Part shown: positions 25,494 through 35,301 of the stretch, one piece after another
How positions within the stretch are numbered: position 1 is the first letter of the stretch
Layout: each line of letters starts with the position of its first letter
Assembly (NCBI RefSeq): GCF_007750855.1
Contig: NZ_CP036291.1
Coordinates: 4,960,001 to 5,024,000, forward strand
Source: Pirellulimonas nuda
Lineage (GTDB): Bacteria > Planctomycetota > Planctomycetia > Pirellulales > Lacipirellulaceae
Length of the DNA: 64,000 bases
Direction of reading: 5' to 3'
Notes under the pieces: model-generated
Seen by the model: the letters and a program-made list of their open reading frames with translations, nothing else
Told to the model about the DNA's origin: nothing
Databases searched by the model: none
Program-made: the position numbers and the translations under genes

Positions 25494-26438
25494 ATGAGCT
25501 CCGTCTCCCGCGTCTTCCGCTCTGCCCGCCCACGGCAGGGGTCGCCCGGCCCTGGTCCCACGGCCCTGGGAGCGGTTTCACAAGAAGAAATCAACGGCGT
25601 GCTGCTGTCTCGGCTGCTCGCGTCGACCAAGACGGACCCGTCTCTCGGCCTTCAGGGTTTCGAACACCGCGTCTTCTCGCAGTTCGGCGACGACGGCATC
25701 ATCGCCTACCTGACCTCGTTCGTGCCGGCCGAGTGCCGACGCTTTGCGGAGTTTGGGGTCGAGGACTACAGCGAGTCGAACACGCGGTTGTTGATGACCC
25801 GTGACAATTGGTCCGGGCTGGTGATCGACGGCTCGCAGGCGCACATCGATACAATCCGTGGCCGCAAAGATTTTTGGCGGTACGACCTGACCGCCGTTGC
25901 GGCCTTTGTGACGGCCGAGAGCATCGGGCCGCTGTTCGAAGAGCACGGCTACACAGGCCGGCTCGGGCTGCTGAGCGTCGACATCGACGGCGCCGACTAC
26001 TGGGTGCTCAAAGCGCTCACCGCCGTCGAGCCGCTCATCCTGGTGTGCGAGTACATCTCGGCTTTCGGCCCCACAGCGCCCATCACGGTGCCGTACGACC
26101 CCGCATTCCGTCGGCTCGACGCCCACTACAGCGGCCTGTACGCCGGGGCGTCGCTAGCGGCGCTCACCCGCTTGGCGGCCGAGCGCGGCCTGCGGCTGGT
26201 CGGCAGCAACTCGGCCGGCAACAACGCCTACTTCGTCCACCCGTCGCTGGGCGTGCCGCTGCCGACGCTATCGCCGGCCGAGGCGCACGTCCCCTCACGG
26301 TTCCGCGAGGCCCGCGGCGCCGACGGGCAGATGCTGTTGCGTCGTGCGGACGAATGCCTCGAGCTGATCGCCGACATGCCGGTGGTAAACGTAGAAACAT
26401 CGCAAACAATCTCGGTGCGCGAAGCCCTCGCGTTGTAG
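25494..26438 (+). CDS. FkbM-like protein of surface polysaccharide clusters
   Basis: A 314-residue protein. FSQFGDDGIIAYL, FAEFGVEDYSESNTRLLM and NWSGLVIDGS are the pattern of a Rossmann-type methyltransferase of the FkbM-like group found in glycan clusters. LLSVDIDGADYWVLKAL, followed by LVCEYISAFG, is the acidic motif region of this group. HYSGLYAGASLAAL and LVGSNSAGNNAYFV are further conserved segments. Sugar or glycolipid O-methylation is the usual guess, not shown for this subfamily. It is three bases from the aminotransferase that follows, indicating an operon. Residues 1-30 are disordered. Confidence 0.75.
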   Translation: MSSVSRVFRSARPRQGSPGPGPTALGAVSQEEINGVLLSRLLASTKTDPSLGLQGFEHRVFSQFGDDGIIAYLTSFVPAECRRFAEFGVEDYSESNTRLLMTRDNWSGLVIDGSQAHIDTIRGRKDFWRYDLTAVAAFVTAESIGPLFEEHGYTGRLGLLSVDIDGADYWVLKALTAVEPLILVCEYISAFGPTAPITVPYDPAFRRLDAHYSGLYAGASLAALTRLAAERGLRLVGSNSAGNNAYFVHPSLGVPLPTLSPAEAHVPSRFREARGADGQMLLRRADECLELIADMPVVNVETSQTISVREALAL

Positions 26439-26440
26439 CC

Positions 26441-27553
26441 ATGGAAGGCCCCATCACCACGCCGGTCTACGAGCCGGAGATCGGCGAGCGGGAAAAAGAG
26501 TACGTGAACCGCTGCCTCGACACGGGCTGGGTCTCTGCGCGGGGCGAGTTTGTCGACCGCTTCGAGCAAGAGTTCGCCGCCTACGTCGGCTGCGAGCACG
26601 GCGTGAGCGTGTCGAACGGCACCACCGCCCTGCACCTGGCGCTGCTGGCGCTAGGGATCGGGCCGGGCGACGAGGTGATCGTCCCCACGCTCACCTACGT
26701 GGCGTCCGCAAACGCGGTCGCTTACACCGGCGCCACGCCCGTGTTTGTCGACTCGCTCCCCGGCACATGGGCGATGGACCCCGACGACGTGCGGCGGGTG
26801 ATCACCACACGTACGCGCGCCATCATGCCCGTGCACCTGTACGGCTGCCCCTGCGACATGACGGCGCTGATGGGGATCGCCCAGCAGCACGGCCTGCTGG
26901 TGGTGGAAGACTGCGCAGAGGCGATCGGCACAAAGGTAAACGACCGGCACGTCGGCACGTTTGGCGATCTGGCGATCTTTAGCTTCTACGGCAACAAGAC
27001 CATCACCACGGGCGAGGGGGGGATGGTCGTCACCAACAGCCCCAACCTCGCCGAGCGGTGCCGCCACCTGAAAGGCCAGGGGCTCGCCCACGCACGCGAA
27101 TACTGGCACGACGTGGTCGGCTACAACTACCGGATGACCAACATCTGCGCCGCGATCGGGTGCGCGCAGCTTGAGCGCATCGAAGAGACGCTGGCCCGCA
27201 AGGCCGCCGTGGCGGCCGAGTACCGCCGGCTGCTGGCGGACCGGTATGAATTCCAGGCGGAACCCGCGGGCGCCGTCCATTCGCACTGGATGGTGAGCCT
27301 GCTGGTCGATCGCGCCGGCGACCGCAACGCCCTCCGCGCCAACCTACGCGCAGCCGGTGTAGAGACGCGGCCGCTGTTCTACCCGGTCCACACGATGCCG
27401 ATGTACGTCCGCAGCTACCGCCGCACGCCGGTGGCGGACGACCTGGGGAGCCGAGGGGTGAACCTGCCGAGCTTCCCGGGGCTAAGCCAAACGGAGATCG
27501 CCAAGATCGGCCGCGTGCTGCGTCGCGAGACGCCGATGCGGGCCGCTGCCTGA
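26441..27553 (+). CDS. DegT/DnrJ/EryC1-family sugar aminotransferase
   Basis: A 370-residue PLP enzyme of fold type I. The Schiff-base lysine is K186 in SFYGNKTITTGEGGM, and D157 (VVEDCAEA) contacts the PLP ring nitrogen. SNGTTALHLAL and PTLTYVASANA are typical of perosamine synthetase-like members. It transfers an amino group to a 4-keto sugar nucleotide. With rfbB upstream and an acetyltransferase downstream, the likely product is a dTDP-4-amino-4,6-dideoxy sugar. The ATG at 26441 lies two bases after the previous stop; longer upstream frames only overlap the neighbouring gene. Confidence 0.9.
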   Translation: MEGPITTPVYEPEIGEREKEYVNRCLDTGWVSARGEFVDRFEQEFAAYVGCEHGVSVSNGTTALHLALLALGIGPGDEVIVPTLTYVASANAVAYTGATPVFVDSLPGTWAMDPDDVRRVITTRTRAIMPVHLYGCPCDMTALMGIAQQHGLLVVEDCAEAIGTKVNDRHVGTFGDLAIFSFYGNKTITTGEGGMVVTNSPNLAERCRHLKGQGLAHAREYWHDVVGYNYRMTNICAAIGCAQLERIEETLARKAAVAAEYRRLLADRYEFQAEPAGAVHSHWMVSLLVDRAGDRNALRANLRAAGVETRPLFYPVHTMPMYVRSYRRTPVADDLGSRGVNLPSFPGLSQTEIAKIGRVLRRETPMRAAA

Positions 27554-27554
27554 A

Positions 27555-28040
27555 ATGAATGGCTTGCTCACCTTTACCCGACTGCGGGTCGAAGACTCCG
27601 CGCGGCTAGCCGCGCTGCTCGCCCTGGCGTCTGCGGCCGATCGAACGCTGTTCCACCCGTTTGAGTTCGATGAAGACTCGCTGCGCAGCGTGCTTGCGGC
27701 GGCGCGGGATGACCTGCTGGTAGGCGTGTCTGCACAGGGCGTTACCGACCTGGCGGCGCTCTACACGCTGCGTGGGCTCGACGACGGGTACGCGTCACCC
27801 ATGTTCGGCGTGTTCGTGAGCCCGACGCGCCGCCGCTGTGGCGTGGCCGCCCTGTGCATCACGCACGCGATTACCACTGCGCGGCTGGCGGGCTGCCCGG
27901 ATGTCCAACTCAAGGTGCACCACGACAACTCGGCCGCCCGGGCTTTGTACGCACGCATGGGATTCCAGCCGATGCGGGAGATGGGCGGCCAAGCGGTGTT
28001 GTGCAAGTCGTTTGCTTCGCCCCCGGGCGCAGTGGCATGA
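27555..28040 (+). CDS. GNAT-family N-acetyltransferase
   Basis: A 161-residue GNAT protein. The acetyl-CoA-binding region is VFVSPTRRRCGVAALCITHAITTA (motif A, with a degenerate R-x-x-G-x-G/A loop), and the C-terminal HHDNSAARALYARMGFQPM is motif B. It begins one base after the aminotransferase stop and overlaps the next gene by four bases (ATGA). In this context it most likely acetylates the amino group of the nucleotide-activated amino sugar made by the two preceding enzymes. Confidence 0.82.
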   Translation: MNGLLTFTRLRVEDSARLAALLALASAADRTLFHPFEFDEDSLRSVLAAARDDLLVGVSAQGVTDLAALYTLRGLDDGYASPMFGVFVSPTRRRCGVAALCITHAITTARLAGCPDVQLKVHHDNSAARALYARMGFQPMREMGGQAVLCKSFASPPGAVA

Positions 28041-29257
28041 CGCTGAGGATCGGCTTCTACCTCGGCGACGTCTCGGTGCTCAAGGGGGGCGTTGGCCCCT
28101 ATGCCCAGCGGGTTGCGCGGGCCCTTTCTGCCCACCGCTTCAACAGCGCCGTCGACGTGCGAGTGCTCTGCAACCGCGGCGCGCTGCCGGATGGGGTCGA
28201 ACCGGCGCGCGTGACTTACCTCGGATCAAATCGCGGGCCGCGGCGTAGCTGGAACAGCGTCCGTGGGCGGGCGTTCCGCGCCGTCGAACAACTGGTGCGG
28301 CGCCGATCGGCCGACCCGTGGCGCGAGCCCGCTGGCGGCCCGATTCATCGCGCGGCGCGTGCCCACCGGCTCGATCTGCTCCACTTTCCAATCCAACACT
28401 CGCCCGAAGAGAACCCGGGGGTTCCCTTCGTGGTGACGATGCACGACGTGCAGGAACTGCACTTCCCGGAGTTCTTTTCGCCAGCAGACCGCCTGCATCG
28501 CGCACAATTCAACCTTACCGCTACCCGCAACGCGGCCGCGGTTGTCGTGTCGTTCGAACACATCCGCCAGGACCTGATCCGCCTGTTCGGATGCGACCCG
28601 AGCCGGGTGGTGGTGCTTCCGCTTCCCTACGCGCAAATCGGCTTGAGCTGCGCAAAGCCCGCGGACGAAGCCGAGATGCAGGCCAAGTACGGCACACGGG
28701 AAGGCTTCTTCTTGTACCCGGCACAGACGTGGCCCCACAAGAACCACCTGCGGCTGATCGAGGCGTTCGAGCGCGTCTGCCGGAAGTCCGAGCGGTCGCT
28801 ACGCCTCGTCTGTACGGGTGTGAAGAACGCGGACCACTTCCCGGAGATCGAAGCCCGGCTGGCTCGCTCTCCGGTCCGCGACCGGGTGTCGTTCACGGGC
28901 CTAGTGGACGAAGGGGAGCTGGCCTGGCTGTATCGCCACTGCACAGCGACCGTGGTCCCTACGCTGTACGAAGCGGGCAGCTTCCCGGTGCTCGAAGCGA
29001 TGCGCGCCGGGGCGCCGGTTGTGTGCGCACGGACAACCTCGCTGCCAGACACCCTGGGCGACGAGCGGTTCTTGTTCGATCCCCAAGACATTGGCTCGAT
29101 CGCACAAGCGATGACGAGGATGGCTAGCGATGCAGCGTTTCGCGTCGCCAGTGTCGAGAACGGCGCGCGGCGGATGGCAGAGCTTGATGCGATCGACGTG
29201 GGCGCCGCGTACGAAGCCTTTTGGTTGGGGCTGAGAGATCGACTCGCGCTCCGATAA
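28037..29257 (+). CDS. GT4-type glycosyltransferase
   Basis: A 406-residue GT-B glycosyltransferase. The N-terminal MTLRIGFYLGDVSVLKGGVGPYAQ provides the acceptor-side glycine loop. In the C-terminal half, FLYPAQTWPHKNHLRLIEAF and the donor-binding EAGSFPVLEAMRAGAPVVC (an E-x7-E type motif) mark family GT4. The start at 28037 overlaps the acetyltransferase stop by ATGA. It probably adds a sugar to a surface polysaccharide or lipid-linked glycan; donor and acceptor are unknown. Confidence 0.88.
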   Translation: MTLRIGFYLGDVSVLKGGVGPYAQRVARALSAHRFNSAVDVRVLCNRGALPDGVEPARVTYLGSNRGPRRSWNSVRGRAFRAVEQLVRRRSADPWREPAGGPIHRAARAHRLDLLHFPIQHSPEENPGVPFVVTMHDVQELHFPEFFSPADRLHRAQFNLTATRNAAAVVVSFEHIRQDLIRLFGCDPSRVVVLPLPYAQIGLSCAKPADEAEMQAKYGTREGFFLYPAQTWPHKNHLRLIEAFERVCRKSERSLRLVCTGVKNADHFPEIEARLARSPVRDRVSFTGLVDEGELAWLYRHCTATVVPTLYEAGSFPVLEAMRAGAPVVCARTTSLPDTLGDERFLFDPQDIGSIAQAMTRMASDAAFRVASVENGARRMAELDAIDVGAAYEAFWLGLRDRLALR

Positions 29258-29401
29258 TCCAGCGCGCTTCGCTGAGCGTGAGGGCACCCATCGCTTGAAG
29301 GATGGCGCAACTTGCATTGACCCCGTCGCGGCGCCCTCACTAGACTCCCAAGGCAAAATGCAACGAACGGCTGCCGAAGACCTCTACCTGCGACCCCCGT
29401 C

Positions 29402-30553
29402 ATGAGTGTGGCTTCCGGCGACAGGCTAACGGTGTTAGTCGATGGCGTGGTGTTCGAGAACCGCAGCCAGATCGGCATCTGGCGGGTCTTCTATGAGACC
29501 TTGTCTCGCCTGGGCGACGGGTTCGACGTTGTCGTGGTGTTGGCCGGAGACGCCGTGCAAGAGCTCCCAGCAGGGGTGAGCACGCTCCGGTTGGGACACC
29601 GCTACCCGCACGGCAGCAAGCTCCGCTTCGACCGACGCTGGCGTCGCCGCCAGATCATCCGGCGGATCGACCACCACTACCCGAACGCCATCTGGCACTC
29701 GACTTATTTCACGTTCGATCCACGGGTTCGTCCGCGGTCCGTGGTCACGGTGTACGACCTGATCGCCGAGGAGCTGTTCTACGCCAACCGGAACTTCGAG
29801 GAACACGCCCAGGACAAACGCGCCGCGATCCTTCAGGCCTCCGCGATCTCCACGATATCGCATGACACAAAGCAAAAACTACTGCAGTATTACCCCGACC
29901 TGTCCTGCCCCGTCTCCGTCGCCACCCTGGGCGCCGAACACATCGTTCCCCCCGCAGAACCGTCTCCGGTGCGCGAACCGTTTGCCCTCTTCGTCGGCGA
30001 CCGCTACGGCTACAAGAATTTTTCGATCTTGGTTGACGCCGTGGCGTCGACGCAGTGGCCGGAGTATTTGCGCGTCAAAGTCGTTGGCGCCCCGTTCAGT
30101 GAGGCCGAATCGCGACTATTGGAATGCCGGGGCGTGCGGCGGAGATTCGAACACGAGGGTCGAGTAGACGACGCGATGCTCGCCACGTTGTACCGCCGCT
30201 CGACCTGCTTTGTGTTCCCGAGCCTCAATGAAGGGTTCGGACTACCCGCCGTAGAGGCGCAATCTTTGGGGACGATTCCGGTGGTGAGCGACCTCCCGGT
30301 CTTCCGTGAAGTCTGCGGAAGCGGCGCCTACTACTTCGACCCGCATTTCACCGACTCGCTTTGCCGAGCGATTCAGCAAGTTTGTCAGATCGAGGACCGG
30401 CCTTTGGTCGTAGAAGCGTGCCAGAAGAACGCCCAGCGGTTCCGCTGGCAGGCGACGGCCGACGCGATGGCCGAGGTTTACCGCTCCGTTGCGGGCCTAA
30501 ACGGATCGCGAGGGGCTACGCCTTCACCACCGCCAGCAAGAAGCTCGGCTTGA
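29402..30553 (+). CDS. GT4-type glycosyltransferase
   Basis: A 383-residue GT-B glycosyltransferase. VTVYDLIAEELF and AISTISHDTKQKLLQYYP lie in the N-terminal domain, and FALFVGDRYGYKNFSILVDAV begins the donor domain. SLNEGFGLPAVEAQSLGTIPVVSD is the GT4 donor motif, with both Glu residues present. It follows the previous glycosyltransferase after 144 bp, so it may have its own promoter. The last 38 bp overlap the 3' end of the convergent cbiET gene. Confidence 0.88.
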   Translation: MSVASGDRLTVLVDGVVFENRSQIGIWRVFYETLSRLGDGFDVVVVLAGDAVQELPAGVSTLRLGHRYPHGSKLRFDRRWRRRQIIRRIDHHYPNAIWHSTYFTFDPRVRPRSVVTVYDLIAEELFYANRNFEEHAQDKRAAILQASAISTISHDTKQKLLQYYPDLSCPVSVATLGAEHIVPPAEPSPVREPFALFVGDRYGYKNFSILVDAVASTQWPEYLRVKVVGAPFSEAESRLLECRGVRRRFEHEGRVDDAMLATLYRRSTCFVFPSLNEGFGLPAVEAQSLGTIPVVSDLPVFREVCGSGAYYFDPHFTDSLCRAIQQVCQIEDRPLVVEACQKNAQRFRWQATADAMAEVYRSVAGLNGSRGATPSPPPARSSA

Positions 30554-31766
30554 GCGACTCGAAGCTCAGCCGCCCGAGCTGGTCGGCGCCGCGGGCGATG
30601 TTCACCATCCAGACGCGTACGTCGGGGTTTTCGGCCAGCATCGCCTGCCGCAGCTCGGCCAGGTTGTCGATGCTGATCACGTTGCAAACCAATCGCCCCC
30701 CGCTACGCAACCGGGCGTAGGCGTCGGTGCTGAGGCGGGCCACCTCGCGGCCCCCGCCGGCGATGAACACGCAGTCGGGGTCGGGCAGGCCGCTCCAGCA
30801 ATCGGGCGCGGTCCCCAGCACGGGCGAGATGTTCCGCACGCCAAACCTCTCGGCGTTCTCGCGGATCAGCCCGTGGTCTTCTGGGTCTTGCTCGATCGCG
30901 TACACGGCGCCGCGGGTCGCCAGTTGGGCCGCCTCGATGCTGACCGAGCCGCTGCCGGCGCCGACGTCCCACACCACGCTCTCCGGGCCGATATCGAGCT
31001 GCGCCAGCGCCAGGCACCGCACCTCGGCCGACGTCAGCAGGCCCAGCTTGGGCTGCGCCTGGGCGAACGCCTCGTCGGGGTTTCCGAACACCCGCTGACC
31101 GACCGACTCGCGGGGCCGGTCGGGGACGTCCGGGTGCCGGACCAGAATCATCACGTTCAACGAAGAGAAGTCCTGCGCAGCAATCTCCGCCAGCGAGCCG
31201 CGGGTCACGCGTTCGTCACGGGCGCCCAGGTTCTCGCACACGTAGGCGTTGAAGTAGTCGATGCGGCGGTCGAGCAGCGCCTGGGCGACCTGCGCGGGGC
31301 CCACCTCTTCGCTGGTGAACAGCCCTACGCGATCGGCGGTGCGGATCTTCTCGACCACGGTTTCTAGGCGGTGGTTGGCCACGTTGGTCAGGTAGGCCTC
31401 GTCCCAGCCCTCCATCACCCGCGCAAACGCCAACTGCATGCTGCTGACGTGCGGGATGACCTCGAACCGCTCCTTGCCGAGCCGCTCGGTGACGTAACGC
31501 GCCAGCCCATAAAACATCGGGTCGCCGAACACCAGCAACGCCGCCCGGCGGTCGCCGACGGTCTCCAACTGGGCGGCAAGCTGCTCCAGGTCGCCGCTGA
31601 GGGCGATCCGCTTCGCGCCGATAGAAGCGGGCAGCAGCCTGAGCGCCCGCTCGGGGCCGAGCACCACGTCGGCGGACTCGATACGCTGACGGACCGCGGC
31701 GGGGGCGGCGTCGAGGCCGTCGTCGCCGATGCCGATCACGGCGATGGGAGGGTGGGTTTGGGTCAT
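30516..31766 (-). CDS. cbiET: precorrin-6Y C5,15-methyltransferase (CbiE-CbiT fusion)
   Basis: A 416-residue two-domain enzyme. The N-terminal tetrapyrrole methylase domain (about 1-205) starts IAVIGIGDDGLDAA and has LVFGDPMFYGLARY. The C-terminal Rossmann methyltransferase domain carries VVWDVGAGSGSVSIEAA, followed by PDCVFIAGGGREV. This is the CobL/CbiET layout, which methylates precorrin-6Y (or its cobalt form) at C5 and C15 and decarboxylates it on the way to cobalamin. No other corrin gene is in the window. The ATG at 31766 is chosen because the extension upstream is low complexity. The 3' end overlaps the convergent glycosyltransferase. Confidence 0.92.
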   Translation of the reverse strand: MTQTHPPIAVIGIGDDGLDAAPAAVRQRIESADVVLGPERALRLLPASIGAKRIALSGDLEQLAAQLETVGDRRAALLVFGDPMFYGLARYVTERLGKERFEVIPHVSSMQLAFARVMEGWDEAYLTNVANHRLETVVEKIRTADRVGLFTSEEVGPAQVAQALLDRRIDYFNAYVCENLGARDERVTRGSLAEIAAQDFSSLNVMILVRHPDVPDRPRESVGQRVFGNPDEAFAQAQPKLGLLTSAEVRCLALAQLDIGPESVVWDVGAGSGSVSIEAAQLATRGAVYAIEQDPEDHGLIRENAERFGVRNISPVLGTAPDCWSGLPDPDCVFIAGGGREVARLSTDAYARLRSGGRLVCNVISIDNLAELRQAMLAENPDVRVWMVNIARGADQLGRLSFESLKPSFLLAVVKA

Positions 31767-31853
31767 GCCCGATAGTTTCGCCGAGAAGTTCAGCCGCAAC
31801 AAGCCGCGCCGGGGGCGGGGACGCCCCCGGCACAAATCGCTCCGGGCCCGCGC

Positions 31854-33968
31854 CTACTCCACCACGTAGCACCGAAGCGTGTGGTGGTTCAGCCGCACGT
31901 GTTCGGAGGTCGCCAGCAGCGGCCCGTCCGCGTCTGGGTAAACCTCCTTCGGGGGCTCTGCCGCGGTGTCGATAAAGAGCCGCCAGCGGAGGTCGCGGAC
32001 GGTGATCGGCGTCATGAAATCTTGGGGGCTCCCGCCGGAATGGATCATGATCATTACCGGCCGGGCCGCGGGGTCGTCCAACCCTCCGTCGCCCAACACG
32101 CAGGTCAGGCTGTGGAACGTCTGGCTCCAGTCGACCGGCTTGCCGTCGGCGCCGAACCAGCTCACGTCGGCCAGCTCGCCCGATTTGTGGGGCATGCCGG
32201 TGAGGAAGGTCTGCCGGCGGACCACCGGCTGGCGGAGGCGGAACGCGATCAGCGCCTGCACGAACCGCATCATGTCTGGGTTCTTCTCGACCTGCTTCCA
32301 GTCGAACCAGCTCACCGGGTTGTCTTGGCAATAGGCGTTGTTGTTGCCCCGCTGGGTGCGGAGCACCTCGTCGCCGGAGGTGATCATGGGGGTCCCCTGG
32401 CTCAGCAGCAGGGTCGCCAGCATGTTCTTGGCCTGCCGGCGGCGGAGCGTCATGATCGGCAGCCGCCGCGTGGGGCCCTCGACCCCGTAGTTGGACGAGT
32501 AGTTGTTGTTGTCGCCGTCGCGGTTGTCCTCGCCGTTGGCCAGGTTGTGCTTACGCTCGTACGCCGTGAGGTCGGCCAACGAGTAGCCGTCGTGCGAGGT
32601 GATAAAGTTGATGCTGTGGTACGGGTTCTTGCCGCTGGGCTGGTACAAGTCGCTGGAGCCCGCCAGCCGTGTGGCCATCGGCCCGGTCATGCCGACATCG
32701 CCCCGCCAGTAACGGCGGATGTTGTCTCGGTAGGCGCCGTTCCACTCCGCCCAACGCTCGCTGGCGAAACTGCCTACCTGGTACGCCCCGGCGGCGTCCC
32801 ACGCTTCGGCAATAATCTTCGTGTCGGCCAGCATCGGGTCTTCCGCGATGTACTCCACCAAGGGTGGGTTGGCGCAGAGGTCGCCGTTGCGGTCGCGCGA
32901 AAGGATCGACGCCAGGTCGAAGCGGAAGCCGTCGATGTGGTAGTTGTAGACCCAGTGCCGGAGGCAATGGAAAATCATCTCCCGCACGATCGGGTGGTTG
33001 CTGTTGACGGTGTTGCCGCAGCCGGAGTAGTTCTTGTACTCCCCGCCCCCGTTGAGCATGTAGTAGACGCTGTTCTCCAGCCCCTTGAAGCTGAAGGTGG
33101 GGCCGCGTTCGTTCCCCTCGGCCGTGTGGTTGAACACGACGTCCAGGATCACCTCGATGCCCGCGGCGTGCAGCGCGCGGACCATCTCCTTGAACTGCCG
33201 CACCTGGTCGCCCGGCTTGGCGCCGTGCATGTAGCCGCGGTGCGGGGCGAAGAAGGCCATGGGGTCGTAGCCCCAGTAGTTGGCCAGGCCGTGCTTGGCG
33301 CCGTCGCTCTCCTCGGTGGGGAACTCGTGCACCGGCATCAGCTCAACGGCCGTCACCCCCAGGCTCTTGAGGTAGGGGATCTTATCGATCACCCCCAGGT
33401 AGGTGCCGGGGTGATCGCCGCCCCCCGAGCTGCTGCGCGTAAAGCCGCGTACGTGCATCTCATAGATGATTGTCTCGGAGAGCGGTTGCCGCAGGTGCCG
33501 GTCCCCCTGCCAATCGAAGTGCTCGTCGACCACCACACACTTCGGCGGGCGGACCACGCCGTCGTCGCCGCGCAGGTAGGTGCCGGCCAGGGCGCTGGCG
33601 TAGGGGTCGATCAAGCGGGCGCGTGGATCGAAGCGGTGCCCCTTGTGCGGCTCAAACGGCCCGGCGGCCTGGAAGTGGTACAGCGTGCCGGCGCCCAGCT
33701 CGGGGACGAAGATGCTCCAGATATCGCCCCAACGATCGGTGTCCGGATTGAACTCGATCAGCCGGTAGGGCTCGCGGTCGGTCACCCGCCGGTACAGCAG
33801 CACCCGCATCGCGGTAGCGTTCTTGCTGTAAACCACAAACTGCACCCCCTCGTCGCGCAGCACGGCGCCGTAGGGGAGCGGGTAGCTGAAGTGGAAAGTC
33901 GGTTGGGCTTTAGGCATCAGCAGGCCCGCGGTTACGGGCGAAGTCGTCATCACAGGTGTCAGCAGCAT
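31854..33968 (-). CDS. glgX: glycogen debranching enzyme GlgX
   Basis: A 704-residue isoamylase-type GH13 enzyme. An N-terminal CBM48 domain ([35 protein letters not shown]) precedes the (beta/alpha)8 domain. GH13 regions are visible: [10 protein letters not shown] (region I), [10 protein letters not shown] (nucleophile Asp, region II), [10 protein letters not shown] (acid Glu, region III) and NFITSHDG (region IV). It cleaves alpha-1,6 branches in glycogen. The ATG at 33968 has GGGGA ten bases upstream; starts at 33950 or within [10 protein letters not shown] are possible. The gene is divergent from purM, and no other glycogen gene is adjacent. Confidence 0.92.
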   Translation of the reverse strand: MLLTPVMTTSPVTAGLLMPKAQPTFHFSYPLPYGAVLRDEGVQFVVYSKNATAMRVLLYRRVTDREPYRLIEFNPDTDRWGDIWSIFVPELGAGTLYHFQAAGPFEPHKGHRFDPRARLIDPYASALAGTYLRGDDGVVRPPKCVVVDEHFDWQGDRHLRQPLSETIIYEMHVRGFTRSSSGGGDHPGTYLGVIDKIPYLKSLGVTAVELMPVHEFPTEESDGAKHGLANYWGYDPMAFFAPHRGYMHGAKPGDQVRQFKEMVRALHAAGIEVILDVVFNHTAEGNERGPTFSFKGLENSVYYMLNGGGEYKNYSGCGNTVNSNHPIVREMIFHCLRHWVYNYHIDGFRFDLASILSRDRNGDLCANPPLVEYIAEDPMLADTKIIAEAWDAAGAYQVGSFASERWAEWNGAYRDNIRRYWRGDVGMTGPMATRLAGSSDLYQPSGKNPYHSINFITSHDGYSLADLTAYERKHNLANGEDNRDGDNNNYSSNYGVEGPTRRLPIMTLRRRQAKNMLATLLLSQGTPMITSGDEVLRTQRGNNNAYCQDNPVSWFDWKQVEKNPDMMRFVQALIAFRLRQPVVRRQTFLTGMPHKSGELADVSWFGADGKPVDWSQTFHSLTCVLGDGGLDDPAARPVMIMIHSGGSPQDFMTPITVRDLRWRLFIDTAAEPPKEVYPDADGPLLATSEHVRLNHHTLRCYVVE

Positions 33969-34194
33969 ACCGGTCAGTTCCCCGCGGATCGTCGAGAGCA
34001 AGAACGCCGGCGAAAACAAATCGCTGGCGTGTGAACTACTTCGACCGGTGCTAGCACGGAACTTCACGGACCAAGAATGCTACCTTACAGCTTCGCGGGG
34101 CAGAATGCTCGCCACGTCCGCCAGGGGCGCCCCTGCCAGCATAATAGGCATCGCGCTACAATCGCGGACCCCTCCGCATTCCCGCGTAACCCGC

Positions 34195-35247
34195 ATGCAG
34201 CGAATCACTTACAAAGACTCCGGCGTTGATCTGGACGTTTACGCCCAGAGCATGGCCCGTTTGCCCAAACTATTGCGGCAAACCCACACACCGCGGGTTC
34301 TGCCGCTGGAAGGGGGGTTTGCCGGGCTGTTTCAGCTCGATTTTGCCGGCAAACTGTTCGCCCGCAACTACCGCGACCCGGTCCTGGTCGCCTGCTCCGA
34401 CGGGGTCGGCACCAAGCTGAAGATCGCCCAAATGGCCGGCCGGCACGACTCGATCGGCATCGACCTGGTGGCGATGTGCGTCAACGACGCCCTGTGCTGC
34501 GGCGCCGAACCGCTGTTTTTCTTGGATTACGTGGCTATGGACCGGGACGACCCGGTCCGGCTGGAGCAGATCGTCACCGGCATCAGCCGCGGCTGTATCG
34601 AGAGCGACGCCGCCCTGCTGGGGGGCGAAACCGCCATCATGCCCGACCTCTACTCCCCCGGCGAGTACGACCTGGCCGGCTTCTCCGTCGGCGTGGTGGA
34701 GCGGGCCCGGGTGATCGACGGCAAGGCGATCTCGCCGGGCGACGTGCTGATCGGGGTCGCCTCAAGCGGCCTGCACTCCAACGGTTTCAGCCTGGTGCGG
34801 AAGATCGTGTTCGATCACGCCGGGCTGGGCATCGACGATCACGTAGAAGAGCTGGGCGCCACGGTCGGCGAGGCGCTGCTCGCCCCGACCCGGCTCTACG
34901 TCCGCTCGGTCCGCGGCGTGCTGAGCCACTACCGCAAGAAGCAGGTGGTGCACGGCATCGCCCACATCACCGGCGGCGGGCTGCGAGAGAACCTCGAGCG
35001 CATCTTGCCGCCGGGCACGGCGCTCCAGATCGCCCCCGAGAGCTGGCCCGTCCCGCCCGTCTTCCGGTGGCTGCAGCGACTGGGCAACGTCGACCCCGAT
35101 GAAATGGCCCGGGTCTTCAACATGGGCCTCGGGCTGGTGCTGGTCGTCAGCGAGTACTACGCAGAAAGCGTCCAGGCGCAACTGGAATCCGCGGGAGAGA
35201 CGTGCTGGCGGATCGGGAGCGTGGCGGCTTCTGACGCAAGCTCCTGA
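34195..35247 (+). CDS. purM: phosphoribosylformylglycinamidine cyclo-ligase (AIR synthetase)
   Basis: A 350-residue purine biosynthesis enzyme. [53 protein letters not shown] and GCALLGGE-like [18 protein letters not shown] are PurM signatures, and [15 protein letters not shown] lies in the ATP-grasp-like second half. It closes FGAM to AIR using ATP in the cytoplasm. The ATG at 34195 is preferred over an upstream one at 34048, because YKDSGVD should lie a few residues from the start. The stop codon is within a hairpin shared with the convergent DsbD-like gene. Confidence 0.95.
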   Translation: MQRITYKDSGVDLDVYAQSMARLPKLLRQTHTPRVLPLEGGFAGLFQLDFAGKLFARNYRDPVLVACSDGVGTKLKIAQMAGRHDSIGIDLVAMCVNDALCCGAEPLFFLDYVAMDRDDPVRLEQIVTGISRGCIESDAALLGGETAIMPDLYSPGEYDLAGFSVGVVERARVIDGKAISPGDVLIGVASSGLHSNGFSLVRKIVFDHAGLGIDDHVEELGATVGEALLAPTRLYVRSVRGVLSHYRKKQVVHGIAHITGGGLRENLERILPPGTALQIAPESWPVPPVFRWLQRLGNVDPDEMARVFNMGLGLVLVVSEYYAESVQAQLESAGETCWRIGSVAASDASS

Positions 35248-35274
35248 GCGGAGGACGATAGTCCTCCGAGGAGC
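35240..35274. terminator. bidirectional terminator-like hairpin
   Basis: GGAGGAC-GATA-GTCCTCC (35250-35267) forms a strong stem, extended by outer pairing GCTCCT (35240-35245) with AGGAGC (35269-35274). It lies between the convergent purM and dsbD-like genes. No T-run follows on either strand. Confidence 0.55.
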
Positions 35275-35301
35275 AGCGGAATTGCTCCCGAAGACCCCCG
35301 G

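Noticed and set aside
31881..34034. Open frame of about 717 codons on the plus strand
   Set aside because: It runs antisense through glgX. Its composition (Val/Ala/Gly/Arg/His) is a mirror of GC-rich codon use, whereas the minus-strand frame has every GH13 catalytic region.
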